The position numbers and the translations under genes were made by a program. A stretch of DNA of 64,000 bases from an uncultured Devosia sp. (lineage in GTDB: Bacteria > Pseudomonadota > Alphaproteobacteria > Rhizobiales > Devosiaceae), in assembly GCF_963517015.1 (NCBI RefSeq), contig NZ_CAUQDV010000003.1:1-64000 (forward strand), in the 5' to 3' direction. The notes beneath the pieces are model-generated. The model was not told the origin of the DNA, made no database searches, and was given only the letters and a program-made list of their open reading frames with translations. How positions within the stretch are numbered: the stretch's first letter is position 1; the number at the start of each line of letters is the position of its first letter. Below are positions 1-7,166 of the stretch, piece after piece.

Positions 1-176
1 CGCAAAGCGGCGACTGCGTCATCAAGGGCAATATCAACACGAGAGGCGAGAAGATTTATCACGTGCTCGGGCAGAAGTATTATAACGACACTCAGATTAG
101 CGCATCCCATGGCGAACGCTGGTTCTGCTCTGAAGCTGAGGCTCGCGCAGCCGGCTGGCAGCGTTCGCGGGTCTGA
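1..176 (+). CDS. C-terminal fragment of a sunset-domain protein (partial)
   Basis: The window opens inside a gene. Reading from base 3 gives 57 residues ending at a TGA at 174-176. They contain the segments CVIKGNINTRGEKIYHVLGQ and GERWFCSEAEARAAGWQRSR. This pattern (CxIKGN, IYHxPGxxYY, GERWFCSExEARAAGWRR) is the short C-terminal module found at the end of many rhizobial thermonuclease-like and ExoI-like secreted proteins. The canonical IYHVPGQ reads IYHVLGQ here. The main domain lies outside the window, so the function of the whole protein cannot be stated. Confidence 0.75.
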   Translation, partial: QSGDCVIKGNINTRGEKIYHVLGQKYYNDTQISASHGERWFCSEAEARAAGWQRSRV

Positions 177-397
177 GCGCCATATTGACTTCCCTGCCCC
201 ATGTCCTACCTTCCAGCCATGACTATTCTCTTGGCAGCACTGACGAGCACGCTGCGGTCGCGAACCGCCGCAAGAACACTGCCCTAGGTCCGCGAGCTTG
301 GCGCCGCCCGATCTAGGGCAAACTGCTTTGTCAGTTCGGCGTCATCATCACACTCATAAACCGTCAGCCCCATCCGCATGGATGGGAAGGAACAGTC

Positions 398-838
398 ATG
401 TCTAAAGTCCGATCGCTTGCCGATCATATTCTCTCGCCCAAAATCACCCTTTGCACCACCGATCACCAAACTTTGGTTCGGCTTGCTATGGCCGGAGTGG
501 GCCATACCGCAGATGACGCCGATGAGCTTCTCTACGAGCTCGAAAGGGCGACCGTCGTTCCGGAGAGCAAGCTTCCGCTCGATGTCGTGCGAATGGGCTC
601 GCTTGTGTCCTTCAGGGCCGGAGATGAGACTAAGACCGTCCAGCTCGTTTACCCAAAGGATGCCGACATTTCCCAAGGGAAGATATCGGTGCTGACCCCA
701 GTGGGCGCCGCTTTGATTGGGCTCCGGGCCGGCCAGTCTATTACCTGGCGCACTCGAGGAGATCGACGTCAGGCGTTGACAGTGCTGCTGGTGTCGCAGA
801 ATGACTTCGAACGCCCGCAGCCTCCGTCGGCAGCTTGA
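398..838 (+). CDS. rnk: Rnk-like regulator (GreA/GreB C-terminal domain)
   Basis: A 146-residue protein with the arrangement of Rnk, the regulator of nucleoside diphosphate kinase: a short N-terminal helical part (residues 1-55) and a GreA/GreB FKBP-like domain (about 55-140). The segment PKDADISQGKISVLTPVGAA matches the family signature, followed by GLRxGQSI. Rnk proteins resemble Gre factors but lack the long coiled coil, and they bind RNA polymerase. The ATG has an AAGGA six bases upstream. It stands alone: the next gene starts about 110 bases later and is unrelated. Family assignment is firm; the physiological role here is not visible. Confidence 0.88.
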   Translation: MSKVRSLADHILSPKITLCTTDHQTLVRLAMAGVGHTADDADELLYELERATVVPESKLPLDVVRMGSLVSFRAGDETKTVQLVYPKDADISQGKISVLTPVGAALIGLRAGQSITWRTRGDRRQALTVLLVSQNDFERPQPPSAA

Positions 839-947
839 GGCTAAGCGCACGGCCAGCGGGGTACGTCTAGGTCTGTAAGGTGCGACACCCTTGCAGACCC
901 ACAGCGATCACATCAATGCTACTTCATAGGGCTAATTGGAGAGCCAA

Positions 948-1190
948 ATGACTGCCGCAGAATATCTTGAGTGCCACCGGACGTCTCGTGCTGAGTACAT
1001 TCAAAGTCTTGGCGCCGGTGCTGTGGGTCATGGTCTGAAAGGCGCCAGCGTTGAAGACTGCGTGCTACGGCTCCAGGGGGTCGGCATTGAATTCAAAGGT
1101 ATATTTCGTGTGTATGAAGACAGCGCCAATCCGACTGAATTACCTAACGACCTTGTCAACGAGCTGATTGCCTTACGACCGAGCTCGTGA
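948..1190 (+). CDS. Small hypothetical protein
   Basis: I do not recognise this 80-residue protein. The ATG at 948 is preferred over an in-frame TTG at 936 because GGAG lies six bases before it. The sequence is mildly acidic, has a central conserved-looking GVGIEFKGIFRVY segment, and has no signal peptide or membrane segment. It precedes a zinc-ribbon mini-protein in the same direction with a 36-base gap, so the two may be co-transcribed. Confidence 0.5.
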   Translation: MTAAEYLECHRTSRAEYIQSLGAGAVGHGLKGASVEDCVLRLQGVGIEFKGIFRVYEDSANPTELPNDLVNELIALRPSS

Positions 1191-1226
1191 ACAAATTGGC
1201 TATCCAAGCGTCGATGGAGGTGTTGG

Positions 1227-1463
1227 TTGATCAACCGCTCGGTATGCCCAATTTGCCGCATTGGTAATGACTCGTTTCAAATATCGAACGAAGAAACGCG
1301 CTATGATTGCCCAATATGTGGGAGTTTCCGAGTAAGCGTGGAATCTGAGAGCATACTTGTCGGACTTGGTAAGGACCGCAGGCGAGCGACGCTGTCAGCC
1401 GCCAAACTCAGATCCAAGCCTGGATCAGTTCCGCTGATCATGAAACTTGCTCAAAACCGATAA
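1227..1463 (+). CDS. Zinc-ribbon mini-protein
   Basis: A 78-residue protein starting at a TTG with GGAGG six bases upstream; no ATG gives a frame containing the first cysteine pair. Two CPxC knuckles (CPIC at residues 7-10 and CPICGSFRV at about 28-36) make a four-cysteine zinc ribbon in the first half; the rest is basic (KDRRRATLSAAKLR). Such proteins usually bind nucleic acid or another protein, but no specific family is recognised. A strong hairpin follows the stop codon. Confidence 0.6.
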   Translation: MINRSVCPICRIGNDSFQISNEETRYDCPICGSFRVSVESESILVGLGKDRRRATLSAAKLRSKPGSVPLIMKLAQNR

Positions 1464-1469
1464 CGTCAG

Positions 1470-1493
1470 CCCGACCATCCAATAATGGTCGGG
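1470..1493. terminator. Hairpin between convergent genes
   Basis: A perfect 9-bp stem (CCCGACCAT / ATGGTCGGG) with a six-base loop lies between the stop of the zinc-ribbon gene and the stop of the minus-strand gene. It could end transcription from both sides. There is no long T-run on either strand, so it may not be a classical intrinsic terminator. Confidence 0.55.
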
Positions 1494-1501
1494 CGAGGTT
1501 G

Positions 1502-1852
1502 TTAGTCCCTGCAGTAGGGACGCATTACCCTGATCAATTCAGCCAACTCAGCCTTGAGAGCTGTAGTCTCCTCAATGGACTTAAGGGTTCGCTGGTCTGA
1601 TTTGCGTGCAGCGAGGAGCGCGACCAGATCCGCGTCAATCAAGTCCAAACTGCATTCCATCTCGGCGAGCGTCAGTCCGTCGCCGACACCAGTTTCTCTA
1701 GCTTCCTGGACTTCCTGCCGGAACCGAGCGAGGTCCGGTTTCCAGGTGTCGGTCACATAGACCAGCGAGGGGGCGATGAGTTCCTGTTGTTCCATTTGCA
1801 ATTTCCACCAAATCACAGCGCGCCATAGCGCAGGGGGTTCAGTGTCGATCAC
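1502..1852 (-). CDS. Hypothetical protein with C-terminal coiled coil
   Basis: A 116-residue acidic protein not recognised as a family. Residues about 45-110 are heptad-like and rich in Glu, Leu and Ala (ARFRQEVQEARETG, IEETTALKAELAELIRVM), suggesting a coiled coil. A later Met at residue 20 could be the true start. It is chosen over overlapping plus-strand frames because of its biased, helix-forming composition and because a hairpin follows its stop. Confidence 0.5.
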   Translation of the reverse strand: MIDTEPPALWRAVIWWKLQMEQQELIAPSLVYVTDTWKPDLARFRQEVQEARETGVGDGLTLAEMECSLDLIDADLVALLAARKSDQRTLKSIEETTALKAELAELIRVMRPYCRD

Positions 1853-1888
1853 TTCGACAGGGAGGAGTTAAGAACGCCGTTGGAGCGT

Positions 1889-2053
1889 TCAAGCACCTTT
1901 CGATAATTTTGTTGTAGCGGCACAAGGGGTGCGTTTGGGCACTAAACCTCCCCCCGCCTCGTCCGATGGCGCGTCGGACGGTCCTGCCACGTTCTGTGGC
2001 GGGATCAGCAGCGCGAGGATGGCCAATGTGCTAGACACGCCGATCGCGGCCAT
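1889..2053 (-). CDS. Possible small secreted or anchored protein
   Basis: A 54-codon frame with a hydrophobic N-terminus (STLAILALLIPP) followed by a polar, Pro/Gly-rich tail containing one Cys. It resembles small exported proteins of rhizobia in layout only. No Shine-Dalgarno sequence is seen before the ATG at 2053. It is one of few coding options in the 430-base stretch 1853-2281; the rest of that stretch shows only the repeat at 2099-2134. Confidence 0.25.
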   Translation of the reverse strand: MAAIGVSSTLAILALLIPPQNVAGPSDAPSDEAGGGLVPKRTPCAATTKLSKGA

Positions 2054-2098
2054 GAGGTCGCGGACAGAACACTATGCAAGTAACGCTCTCAAGATGAA

Positions 2099-2134
2099 TG
2101 TCCGCTTTTGCCAGATTTCCGCTAGTAGCGGACA
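2099..2134. repeat. Inverted repeat with TGTCCGCT arms
   Basis: Arms TGTCCGCT (2099-2106) and AGCGGACA (2127-2134) enclose 20 bases that contain a second small dyad, CCGCT-AGT-AGCGG. The ten-base core GTCCGCTTTT also occurs in inverted orientation at 8349-8358. This looks like a short dispersed intergenic repeat, not a gene part. Confidence 0.45.
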
Positions 2135-2281
2135 CTCCGTGGACTACCCCGATTCCGCCGGGCACATGGCGACCCCATTACGGCCATTTCAAGCACGGTT
2201 GAAATTTCTCAAAAGCGAACGTCCCAATGGCCTCGACCCGACTGTGCTATTGGGTAGGTGCTGGAGTACGGGAGGTGCTTG

Positions 2282-2980
2282 ATGAAATCGTCAGACGAGA
2301 ATGATGCGCGATCAAGGTTCGCACCATCGCTACCGAGGTCGGGCTCGGAATCAACGACAGCTCTGGTTCACTACAATCGGGCCGAAATGAGTAGGCTGAA
2401 TGCGTGGCGATCACGCCTTGACTTGACTACGAACTGGGCCATCACGGTTGTTGCGGCGATGCTGTCCGTCACCTTATCGACACCGACGGCACATCATGGA
2501 TTGGTGCTGTTCGCTATGGTCATCGTGTCCTTGCTTCTTGGCGTTGAGGCGAGGCGGTACAGGTTCTTCGATGTATATCGTATGCGCGTCCGTCAGTTTG
2601 AGCGTCATTATTTCGGTCAGTATTTCGGGCCCGACACCAATGCGGATCCAGGGCCATGGCTTGAAATGTTGGCCCAAGATCTTCGTCACCCCAAATTCCG
2701 CATCAACTTCTGGAGGTCGATGGGCCGGAGGCTGCGTAGAAATTACATCTGGATGTATCTGATCCTGCTTGTCGCTTGGGTGTTGAAAATCGCCTCACCT
2801 GATTTGCAGACCGGCGTACATTTGGATCCACAAAGACCATTCGCGGCACTTGTCGCCCAAGCCTCGACGGGCCCAATCCCCGGTTGGCTGGTGGTGTGTT
2901 TGGTGTCACTCTTCTTTCTTGGGCTTCTTTTCGCGACATACTCCACCCGTGAACGAGGTGGAGACGAAGTGAGGGTATGA
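2282..2980 (+). CDS. DUF2270 integral membrane protein
   Basis: A 232-residue protein matching DUF2270. The conserved core begins LVHYNRAEMSRLNAWRSRLD, followed by a paired membrane segment (about 57-95), an EARRYRFFDVYRMRVR cytoplasmic stretch, a LAQDLRHPKFRINFW segment, RRLRRNYIWMYLIL leading into a third membrane helix, and a fourth helix near the C-terminus. The ATG at 2282 has GGAGG upstream and is preferred over the in-frame ATG at 2258. The family has no known activity. No operon partner is visible. Confidence 0.85.
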   Translation: MKSSDENDARSRFAPSLPRSGSESTTALVHYNRAEMSRLNAWRSRLDLTTNWAITVVAAMLSVTLSTPTAHHGLVLFAMVIVSLLLGVEARRYRFFDVYRMRVRQFERHYFGQYFGPDTNADPGPWLEMLAQDLRHPKFRINFWRSMGRRLRRNYIWMYLILLVAWVLKIASPDLQTGVHLDPQRPFAALVAQASTGPIPGWLVVCLVSLFFLGLLFATYSTRERGGDEVRV

Positions 2981-3193
2981 ACCGGCCAAATTGGTTCAAG
3001 GCTAAGTACGACCTGCGTTTGGTAGGCGATGACAAGATCGTCCGCGCCTAACGAGCCAAACCGCATCTGTAAGCCTGCTATGAAAGCCGCACTGTTCGAG
3101 CCCTCACGACTTTTCGTGGCGCCAGCGGCTTAACCCATGTTGGTGAGGATATCCCGTTGGCTGACTAGCTTGGCTTGAACGGAGTTTTTTGAG

Positions 3194-3430
3194 ATGACCA
3201 ACGAATATCGGGTCGTCGACTTGCGCGACGCCCAGAACACAACCGAGAAAAAGGTCACCGGCAAATCGCCAGAGAAGGCTGCCAAGGAGGTTCTCGGACT
3301 GGAACTGGTTCGTAGCGGCGCCCCCAAGGACCTGGCTGCCAAGGTGTATTGGCAGCGTGTTGCAGATGAGCCAATCAACGTGGTGCGGCTATACAAGAAG
3401 GTCGAGGAGACAAGGGATCGGAACCGCTAG
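3194..3430 (+). CDS. Conserved small hypothetical protein
   Basis: A 78-residue, highly charged protein (MTNEYRVVDLRDAQ..., ending VVRLYKKVEETRDRNR). Proteins of this shape, with a YRVVDL start and a VRSGxxKDLxAKVYW centre, are familiar as uncharacterised rhizobial proteins. GGAG lies before the ATG. No membrane or signal segment is present, and no function can be given. Confidence 0.6.
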   Translation: MTNEYRVVDLRDAQNTTEKKVTGKSPEKAAKEVLGLELVRSGAPKDLAAKVYWQRVADEPINVVRLYKKVEETRDRNR

Positions 3431-3803
3431 TTCGCCTTAGCGATTTGCAGCGACCAATCGGGAATTGGCCGGGGGGTTATCCTGACCGGAACAGCGTTGC
3501 TTTTTATGTGGTGTGGTGCCGGTGCTCTAGTCGAGGTAGCTTGTTTCCAATATTTTGAACGGCGCGCATCCGTAGTCGCGCAACCTCCGAAGAATGGCGC
3601 CTGTAATGTCTCCGTTGCAGGCGCCGCTTCGCACTTTGCATGTCAGTAAGGCGGTAACGGAAATAGTGCCGGTCGAGATCCTGGTTGGATTGCGTATCGG
3701 CTTTCTTGGAGATTCCAGCTGAGCGACTTCTGATAGCCGCGTATCACGATTAGAATGAGACGAAGATCAATCAGTGCCCTCATCCAGATCATTGGTGGGT
3801 TTC
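3431..3803. other. Gene-poor gap of 373 bases
   Basis: No convincing coding frame on either strand. The only structure seen is an inverted repeat with arms GGCGCCTG (3596-3603) and CAGGCGCC (3618-3625) around 14 bases. It lies downstream of both neighbouring genes, so it may contribute to transcription termination. Confidence 0.4.
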
Positions 3804-4184
3804 TTAGCCATTGTTGAATTGTAGGATGTCGGCGACGGATCGATCTAGGCTCCAGTGACTAGCGGGCTTTCCGATAAAGTGGCTGCCAGCGGGCCTTTCA
3901 GCCTCACTCACATGCAGTCTCCCGGACAAAAGGATTATTCTAACCGGGGGCCATCGGTCTGCAACGGCAGCGGCCAGTCTGAGGCCGTCGATTGACCCCG
4001 GCATGTCGATATCCGTTATTAACAAATCGATTTTCTGACCGGACTCAAAGAGATAAATAGCCTCGTCCGCATTTGCACATTCAAGAACTTCATAACCGAC
4101 GGATTCCAAATAGTCACACATGTCCATTCGGATAATAATTTCGTCTTCTACGACAAGTATTACATAGGGAGATCCTGAGGACAT
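3804..4184 (-). CDS. Single-domain response regulator (CheY-like)
   Basis: A 126-residue receiver domain starting at MSSGSPYVILVVEDE. The acidic pocket is in VEDE, the phospho-acceptor is the central Asp of LLITDIDMPG, the Ser of ILLSGR is the switch position, and the conserved Lys is in FIGKP. There is no output domain. An in-frame Met 34 codons upstream would add a low-complexity tail, so the start at 4184 is preferred. No histidine kinase is adjacent. Such stand-alone receivers act in phosphorelays or on motor and stress targets. Confidence 0.85.
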   Translation of the reverse strand: MSSGSPYVILVVEDEIIIRMDMCDYLESVGYEVLECANADEAIYLFESGQKIDLLITDIDMPGSIDGLRLAAAVADRWPPVRIILLSGRLHVSEAERPAGSHFIGKPASHWSLDRSVADILQFNNG

Positions 4185-4661
4185 ATCGTTACTAACCTCG
4201 CAGCGAGCGATAGGGCGGTGCTCTGAAAAGCTAAAAGAAGCTAACATAACATATGTTAGCGGATTTGGTTCAGACACATTGTTCACCTTCAGCTGGCGCT
4301 TAGCGACAGGCAGGCGTATCCCAGGCCTTCCAGCTAACGGGATTTACAACGTCCGTTCCTGGGAATGCGTCGACTGCCACCAAACAAAAAAACCCGCCGA
4401 GGCGGGTTAAGTTGGTCGAACTGAAAATGCGACTGATGTTCGTGTCGCAAACACATTAGGTTGTACACGCTGCAACATATCTGTTCCGCGGCGGAAGTTA
4501 AGGGCCTAATCGCCATGTTGATCAGTATGCTTAATGATGAAACTCTTGTGCCATCAACGGGTAGGAAGAGACTGCTGTGACTTCGACGTGCATACTGAGC
4601 TAGCGAACGGTGCCAGGTGTGGTGAAAGTCCCGATAGGTTCTCGAGTGCTGGCCTAAGCAG
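4185..4661. other. Gap of about 480 bases holding a terminator
   Basis: No supported gene. Short frames on both strands have no start signals or family resemblance. The gap contains a strong minus-strand intrinsic terminator at 4386-4408, about 250 bases beyond the stop of the DUF6894 gene. That leaves room for a long 3' UTR or a small RNA read on the minus strand. Confidence 0.4.
4386..4408 (-). terminator. Intrinsic terminator (minus strand)
   Basis: Read on the minus strand, AACCCGC-CTCG-GCGGGTT forms a 7-bp GC-rich stem with a four-base loop, followed directly by a run of seven T. This is a textbook rho-independent terminator. The closest upstream gene on that strand is DUF6894, 250 bases away. 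Confidence 0.8.
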
Positions 4662-4904
4662 TCACATGCCAAAGGAGGTTTGCGAGACGGTGACGTGCCG
4701 GCAATTGATCTCCGCACCGCTCTGATCGCGGACACGTAGTCGGATGGTGAAGTCTTCGCTTTTAATGATTTCGGCTGCGGTAATTTCAGCCAAAGCAAGG
4801 TCCGCCTGGTGCTTGGCAGCTTCCGGAGAGCTCAAATCAACCCCGGTCGTATCGGTCGTAACGCTGCCGTCGACCTCGAGCACGTCGAAGAAAAATAGCG
4901 GCAT
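4662..4904 (-). CDS. DUF6894 family small protein
   Basis: An 80-residue protein beginning MPLFFFDV, the hallmark of DUF6894 (MPRFFFDV...). It continues with D-x-x-G-x-x-L, then SPEAAKHQADLALAEI and a C-terminal strand RLRVRDQSGAEI. The ATG at 4904 has GGAG upstream and matches the family start; the 18-codon upstream extension is rejected. Members are common and multi-copy in Hyphomicrobiales and have no known activity. Confidence 0.8.
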   Translation of the reverse strand: MPLFFFDVLEVDGSVTTDTTGVDLSSPEAAKHQADLALAEITAAEIIKSEDFTIRLRVRDQSGAEINCRHVTVSQTSFGM

Positions 4905-5042
4905 TGACCTCTCCTTTAACCCACCACCAAGGATTGGGCGGTTCAATGGTTGCGTCATGCCTGTTCACTTCCATAAGAGGCGGTTTGGGCTCTAAGCTCA
5001 TGGCTGGGATTGGGTTATCGAATAGGGCTTTGAAACACCGCC

Positions 5043-5795
5043 ATGGCAACAGCGATTGAGAGACTGATGCGCCGCTTGGGTGCGATCGGACACTTGACCG
5101 ATCAGCACAGGGAAGTGCTTAAACAACTCCCAATACGCATGGTCCAACTAACTAAAGGTCAGGAGATTGTGCCTGAGGGCAAACCAGCAGCCTCTTGTTG
5201 TCTTGTCGTTGACGGCCTGGTCCATCGAACAAAAGTGCTTTCGAGCGGACGCAGGCAGATATTCTCCTTGCATTTGCCCGGCGACATGCCGGACCTCCAC
5301 AGTCTCCACTTGCCAAGCATGGATCATAGTCTGGTGGCTACAACCCGATGCGAGGTTGGGTTGATTCCGCATGATGCAATTCGAGAAATCTTGCGTGCCT
5401 CACCCTCTTTGACCGATCTTTTGTGGAGGGACACGCTGATCGATGCAGCCGCATTCCGCGCCTGGATGCTTATGATCGGACAGGCCGAGGTGCCGACCCG
5501 CATGGCGCACCTCTTTTGTGAGCTCTTCGTAAGATCTTTCATAGTGGGCTTGACCGAAGGGTGGAGCTTTCCGTTGCCTGTCAATCAGGTTGACTTAGCG
5601 GATATGCTAGGAACTTCAGCTGTCCATGCGAACCGAACGTTACAGGAACTGCGAGTTCGTAATCTGATCAAGTTCGAAAGCGGGTGGGTGACCATTCCCG
5701 AATGGCAGGCACTGGCAGAGTTTGGTCTCTTCGATTCAAGCTATTTGCATCCGATGACTGACCGTCTGGAACTAACGTTGCATTCGACGCTCTGA
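5043..5795 (+). CDS. Crp/Fnr-family transcriptional regulator
   Basis: A 250-residue protein. Residues about 25-125 form a cyclic-nucleotide-binding-like beta-barrel (VQLTKGQEIVPEGKPAASCC, GRRQIFSLHLPGDMPDLHSL). A dimer helix follows at about 135-165, then a winged helix at about 180-230 with a recognition helix near DLADMLGTSAVHANRTLQEL. The N-terminal Fnr iron-sulphur cysteines are missing, and the phosphate-binding pocket of Crp is not evident, so the effector is unknown. This subclass is expanded in rhizobia. It diverges from the DUF6894 gene. Confidence 0.85.
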   Translation: MATAIERLMRRLGAIGHLTDQHREVLKQLPIRMVQLTKGQEIVPEGKPAASCCLVVDGLVHRTKVLSSGRRQIFSLHLPGDMPDLHSLHLPSMDHSLVATTRCEVGLIPHDAIREILRASPSLTDLLWRDTLIDAAAFRAWMLMIGQAEVPTRMAHLFCELFVRSFIVGLTEGWSFPLPVNQVDLADMLGTSAVHANRTLQELRVRNLIKFESGWVTIPEWQALAEFGLFDSSYLHPMTDRLELTLHSTL

Positions 5796-5966
5796 ACAAC
5801 GGAACTGATTTACGGATTCATGAGCGGCTTATGACTCAAAAAAAGCGGTCGTCCCTGCTCATTGGCGTGATGCAAATCCAGCGGGGGCATTTCGACCACA
5901 TGGGCGTTTCCAGACAGGAGCAGACAGGCCAAGCGGGTGCAAAAACCCCTTTCCGAAGTACGGTGC

Positions 5967-6275
5967 TCATTCGGCGCGACATTTGCCCGCTTCAACCATT
6001 TGCGCGATCACAGACTCCGACTGGCGATCAATCCAAGCCGCAGCGGCTTCCTCGCCCAATTCTTCGACCTTCGCGGTTGCCTGCTCATGCAGCCGCCGCT
6101 GCTCGCTGCGTGGTAGCATGTCGTACCGACAAGGCTGCAATCCAGGGGGCTCAGCCGAGTTTCCTACCTGCGAGTGGTTGTAAGTGTTGACCCATCCGGG
6201 CACGTAATTGAAGTCTTGGGCGTCCGCTGGCGCCACGAATACGGACCCAAGCAAAAGCACTAGTGAAATCCTCAT
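5967..6275 (-). CDS. Small secreted hypothetical protein
   Basis: A 102-residue protein with a clear signal peptide (MRISLVLLLGSVFVAPADAQ, cleavage likely after ADA). The mature part of about 82 residues has two cysteines (QPCRYDML and the C-terminal GKCRAE) that could form a disulphide, plus a long Glu/Ala-rich helix. AAAGGAG precedes the ATG. I do not recognise the family. It is probably periplasmic. Confidence 0.65.
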   Translation of the reverse strand: MRISLVLLLGSVFVAPADAQDFNYVPGWVNTYNHSQVGNSAEPPGLQPCRYDMLPRSEQRRLHEQATAKVEELGEEAAAAWIDRQSESVIAQMVEAGKCRAE

Positions 6276-6595
6276 CTGCGTATCTCCTTTCCCGTGAGAC
6301 GTCCGCTGACGGCATTGCCTTGGTCATCAGTAGAAAAACCAAGCCGAAAAGAGGGGGAGACCTTATCGATCGCAAGCCATGCTAATGCTCCATCTCCAGG
6401 ACCGGCCTTGGATTAAACTCAATTGAGGTAGACTGTTTTGTAGCGTTTATTGCCTTCAGGTGGCTGAACTCATCCTGCCGGTACCACCGGTTGCTTGGCT
6501 TTTCCTGCGATTTGCAAACTTTTAGGCCTCCACAGCGTCCGGCTGGAAGGACAAGAGCTCGTTTGCGTTGCTTCGAGCGGATATCCAAAGGCGAC
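6276..6595. other. Gap upstream of the cold-shock gene
   Basis: No supported coding frame. The part close to 6596 is the likely 5' untranslated leader of the cold-shock gene; leaders of csp genes are often long and structured. I could not fold it by hand with confidence. Confidence 0.35.
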
Positions 6596-6808
6596 ATGAT
6601 GAACACCGGCTATGTGAAGTTCTACAATTCCAACAAAGGCTTCGGCTTTATGTCACTGACCAAGCCGGCCGCGGCGCTTTCGTCCTCTTCACTGCTTTTT
6701 TTGGAGCGCGCCGGAATTGCCTCTCCCGATGATGGGCAGGAGGTTAGGCACGAGCTCGAAAACGGTCGAGACGGTCGAGATTCTGCGGCCAGTCTGCAGT
6801 TGGTCTAA
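6596..6808 (+). pseudogene. csp: Cold-shock protein gene with two compensating frameshifts
   Basis: The ends match CspA-type cold-shock domains: MMNTGYVKFYNSNKGFGF at the start (RNP1 included) and LERAGIASPDDGQEVRHELE...GRDGRDSAASLQ at the end. The middle, 6650-6700, is unlike the family in this frame, but one frame over reads VTDQAGRGAFVLFTAF, which is the expected RNP2 strand. Loss of one base near 6651 and a T7 run at 6696-6702, where three T would keep the frame, explain this. The product as written loses the RNP2 strand and probably does not bind RNA normally. It could be a decayed gene or two sequencing errors. Confidence 0.75.
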
Positions 6809-6854
6809 ATAACTGGAGAGCGCGATGAGCGCTCTTCCCGACAAGGAGTTAATC

Positions 6855-7118
6855 ATGCTGCACCGTTTCACGGCCGGACAAATGCTGGACCTGCGCTCCG
6901 CGCCCCGTCTGAGCAATAGGCCCTCCGGGCCATGCGAAGTTATCTCATGTCTGCCACACGAAAAGGGGCCCATTCTCTATCGTGTGCGCTCCCAGAGGGA
7001 GGCCGTAGAGCGCGTCGTCGATGAGGCGGATCTGTCCCCCAGCGATTTTGTAAAGGTTGAGGTTTCCAACGTGGAGAACCTCTTCAAGATCGCTGTCGGC
7101 AGAAGGCGAGTTCAGTGA
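6855..7118 (+). CDS. Conserved hypothetical protein downstream of csp
   Basis: An 87-residue protein starting MLHRFTAGQMLDL, with AAGGAG seven bases upstream; the ATG at 6825 lacks this signal. The body contains the pattern GPCEVISCLPHEKGPILYRV and RVRSQREAVERVVDEADL. Similar small proteins sit next to CspA genes in rhizobia. No known activity. The gap to the cold-shock stop is 46 bases, so co-transcription is likely. Confidence 0.6.
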   Translation: MLHRFTAGQMLDLRSAPRLSNRPSGPCEVISCLPHEKGPILYRVRSQREAVERVVDEADLSPSDFVKVEVSNVENLFKIAVGRRRVQ

Positions 7119-7166
7119 ACCCTTCGGCTGGACAGTGAACTGAGGCTCTTCAAAGGATCCGAGCAT

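Noticed and set aside
1929..2282. 117-codon plus-strand frame before DUF2270
   Set aside because: No ribosome site, no family resemblance, and it runs through the inverted repeat at 2099-2134.
6382..6606. 74-codon minus-strand frame upstream of csp
   Set aside because: No ribosome site or family match; the position fits the 5' leader of the cold-shock gene.
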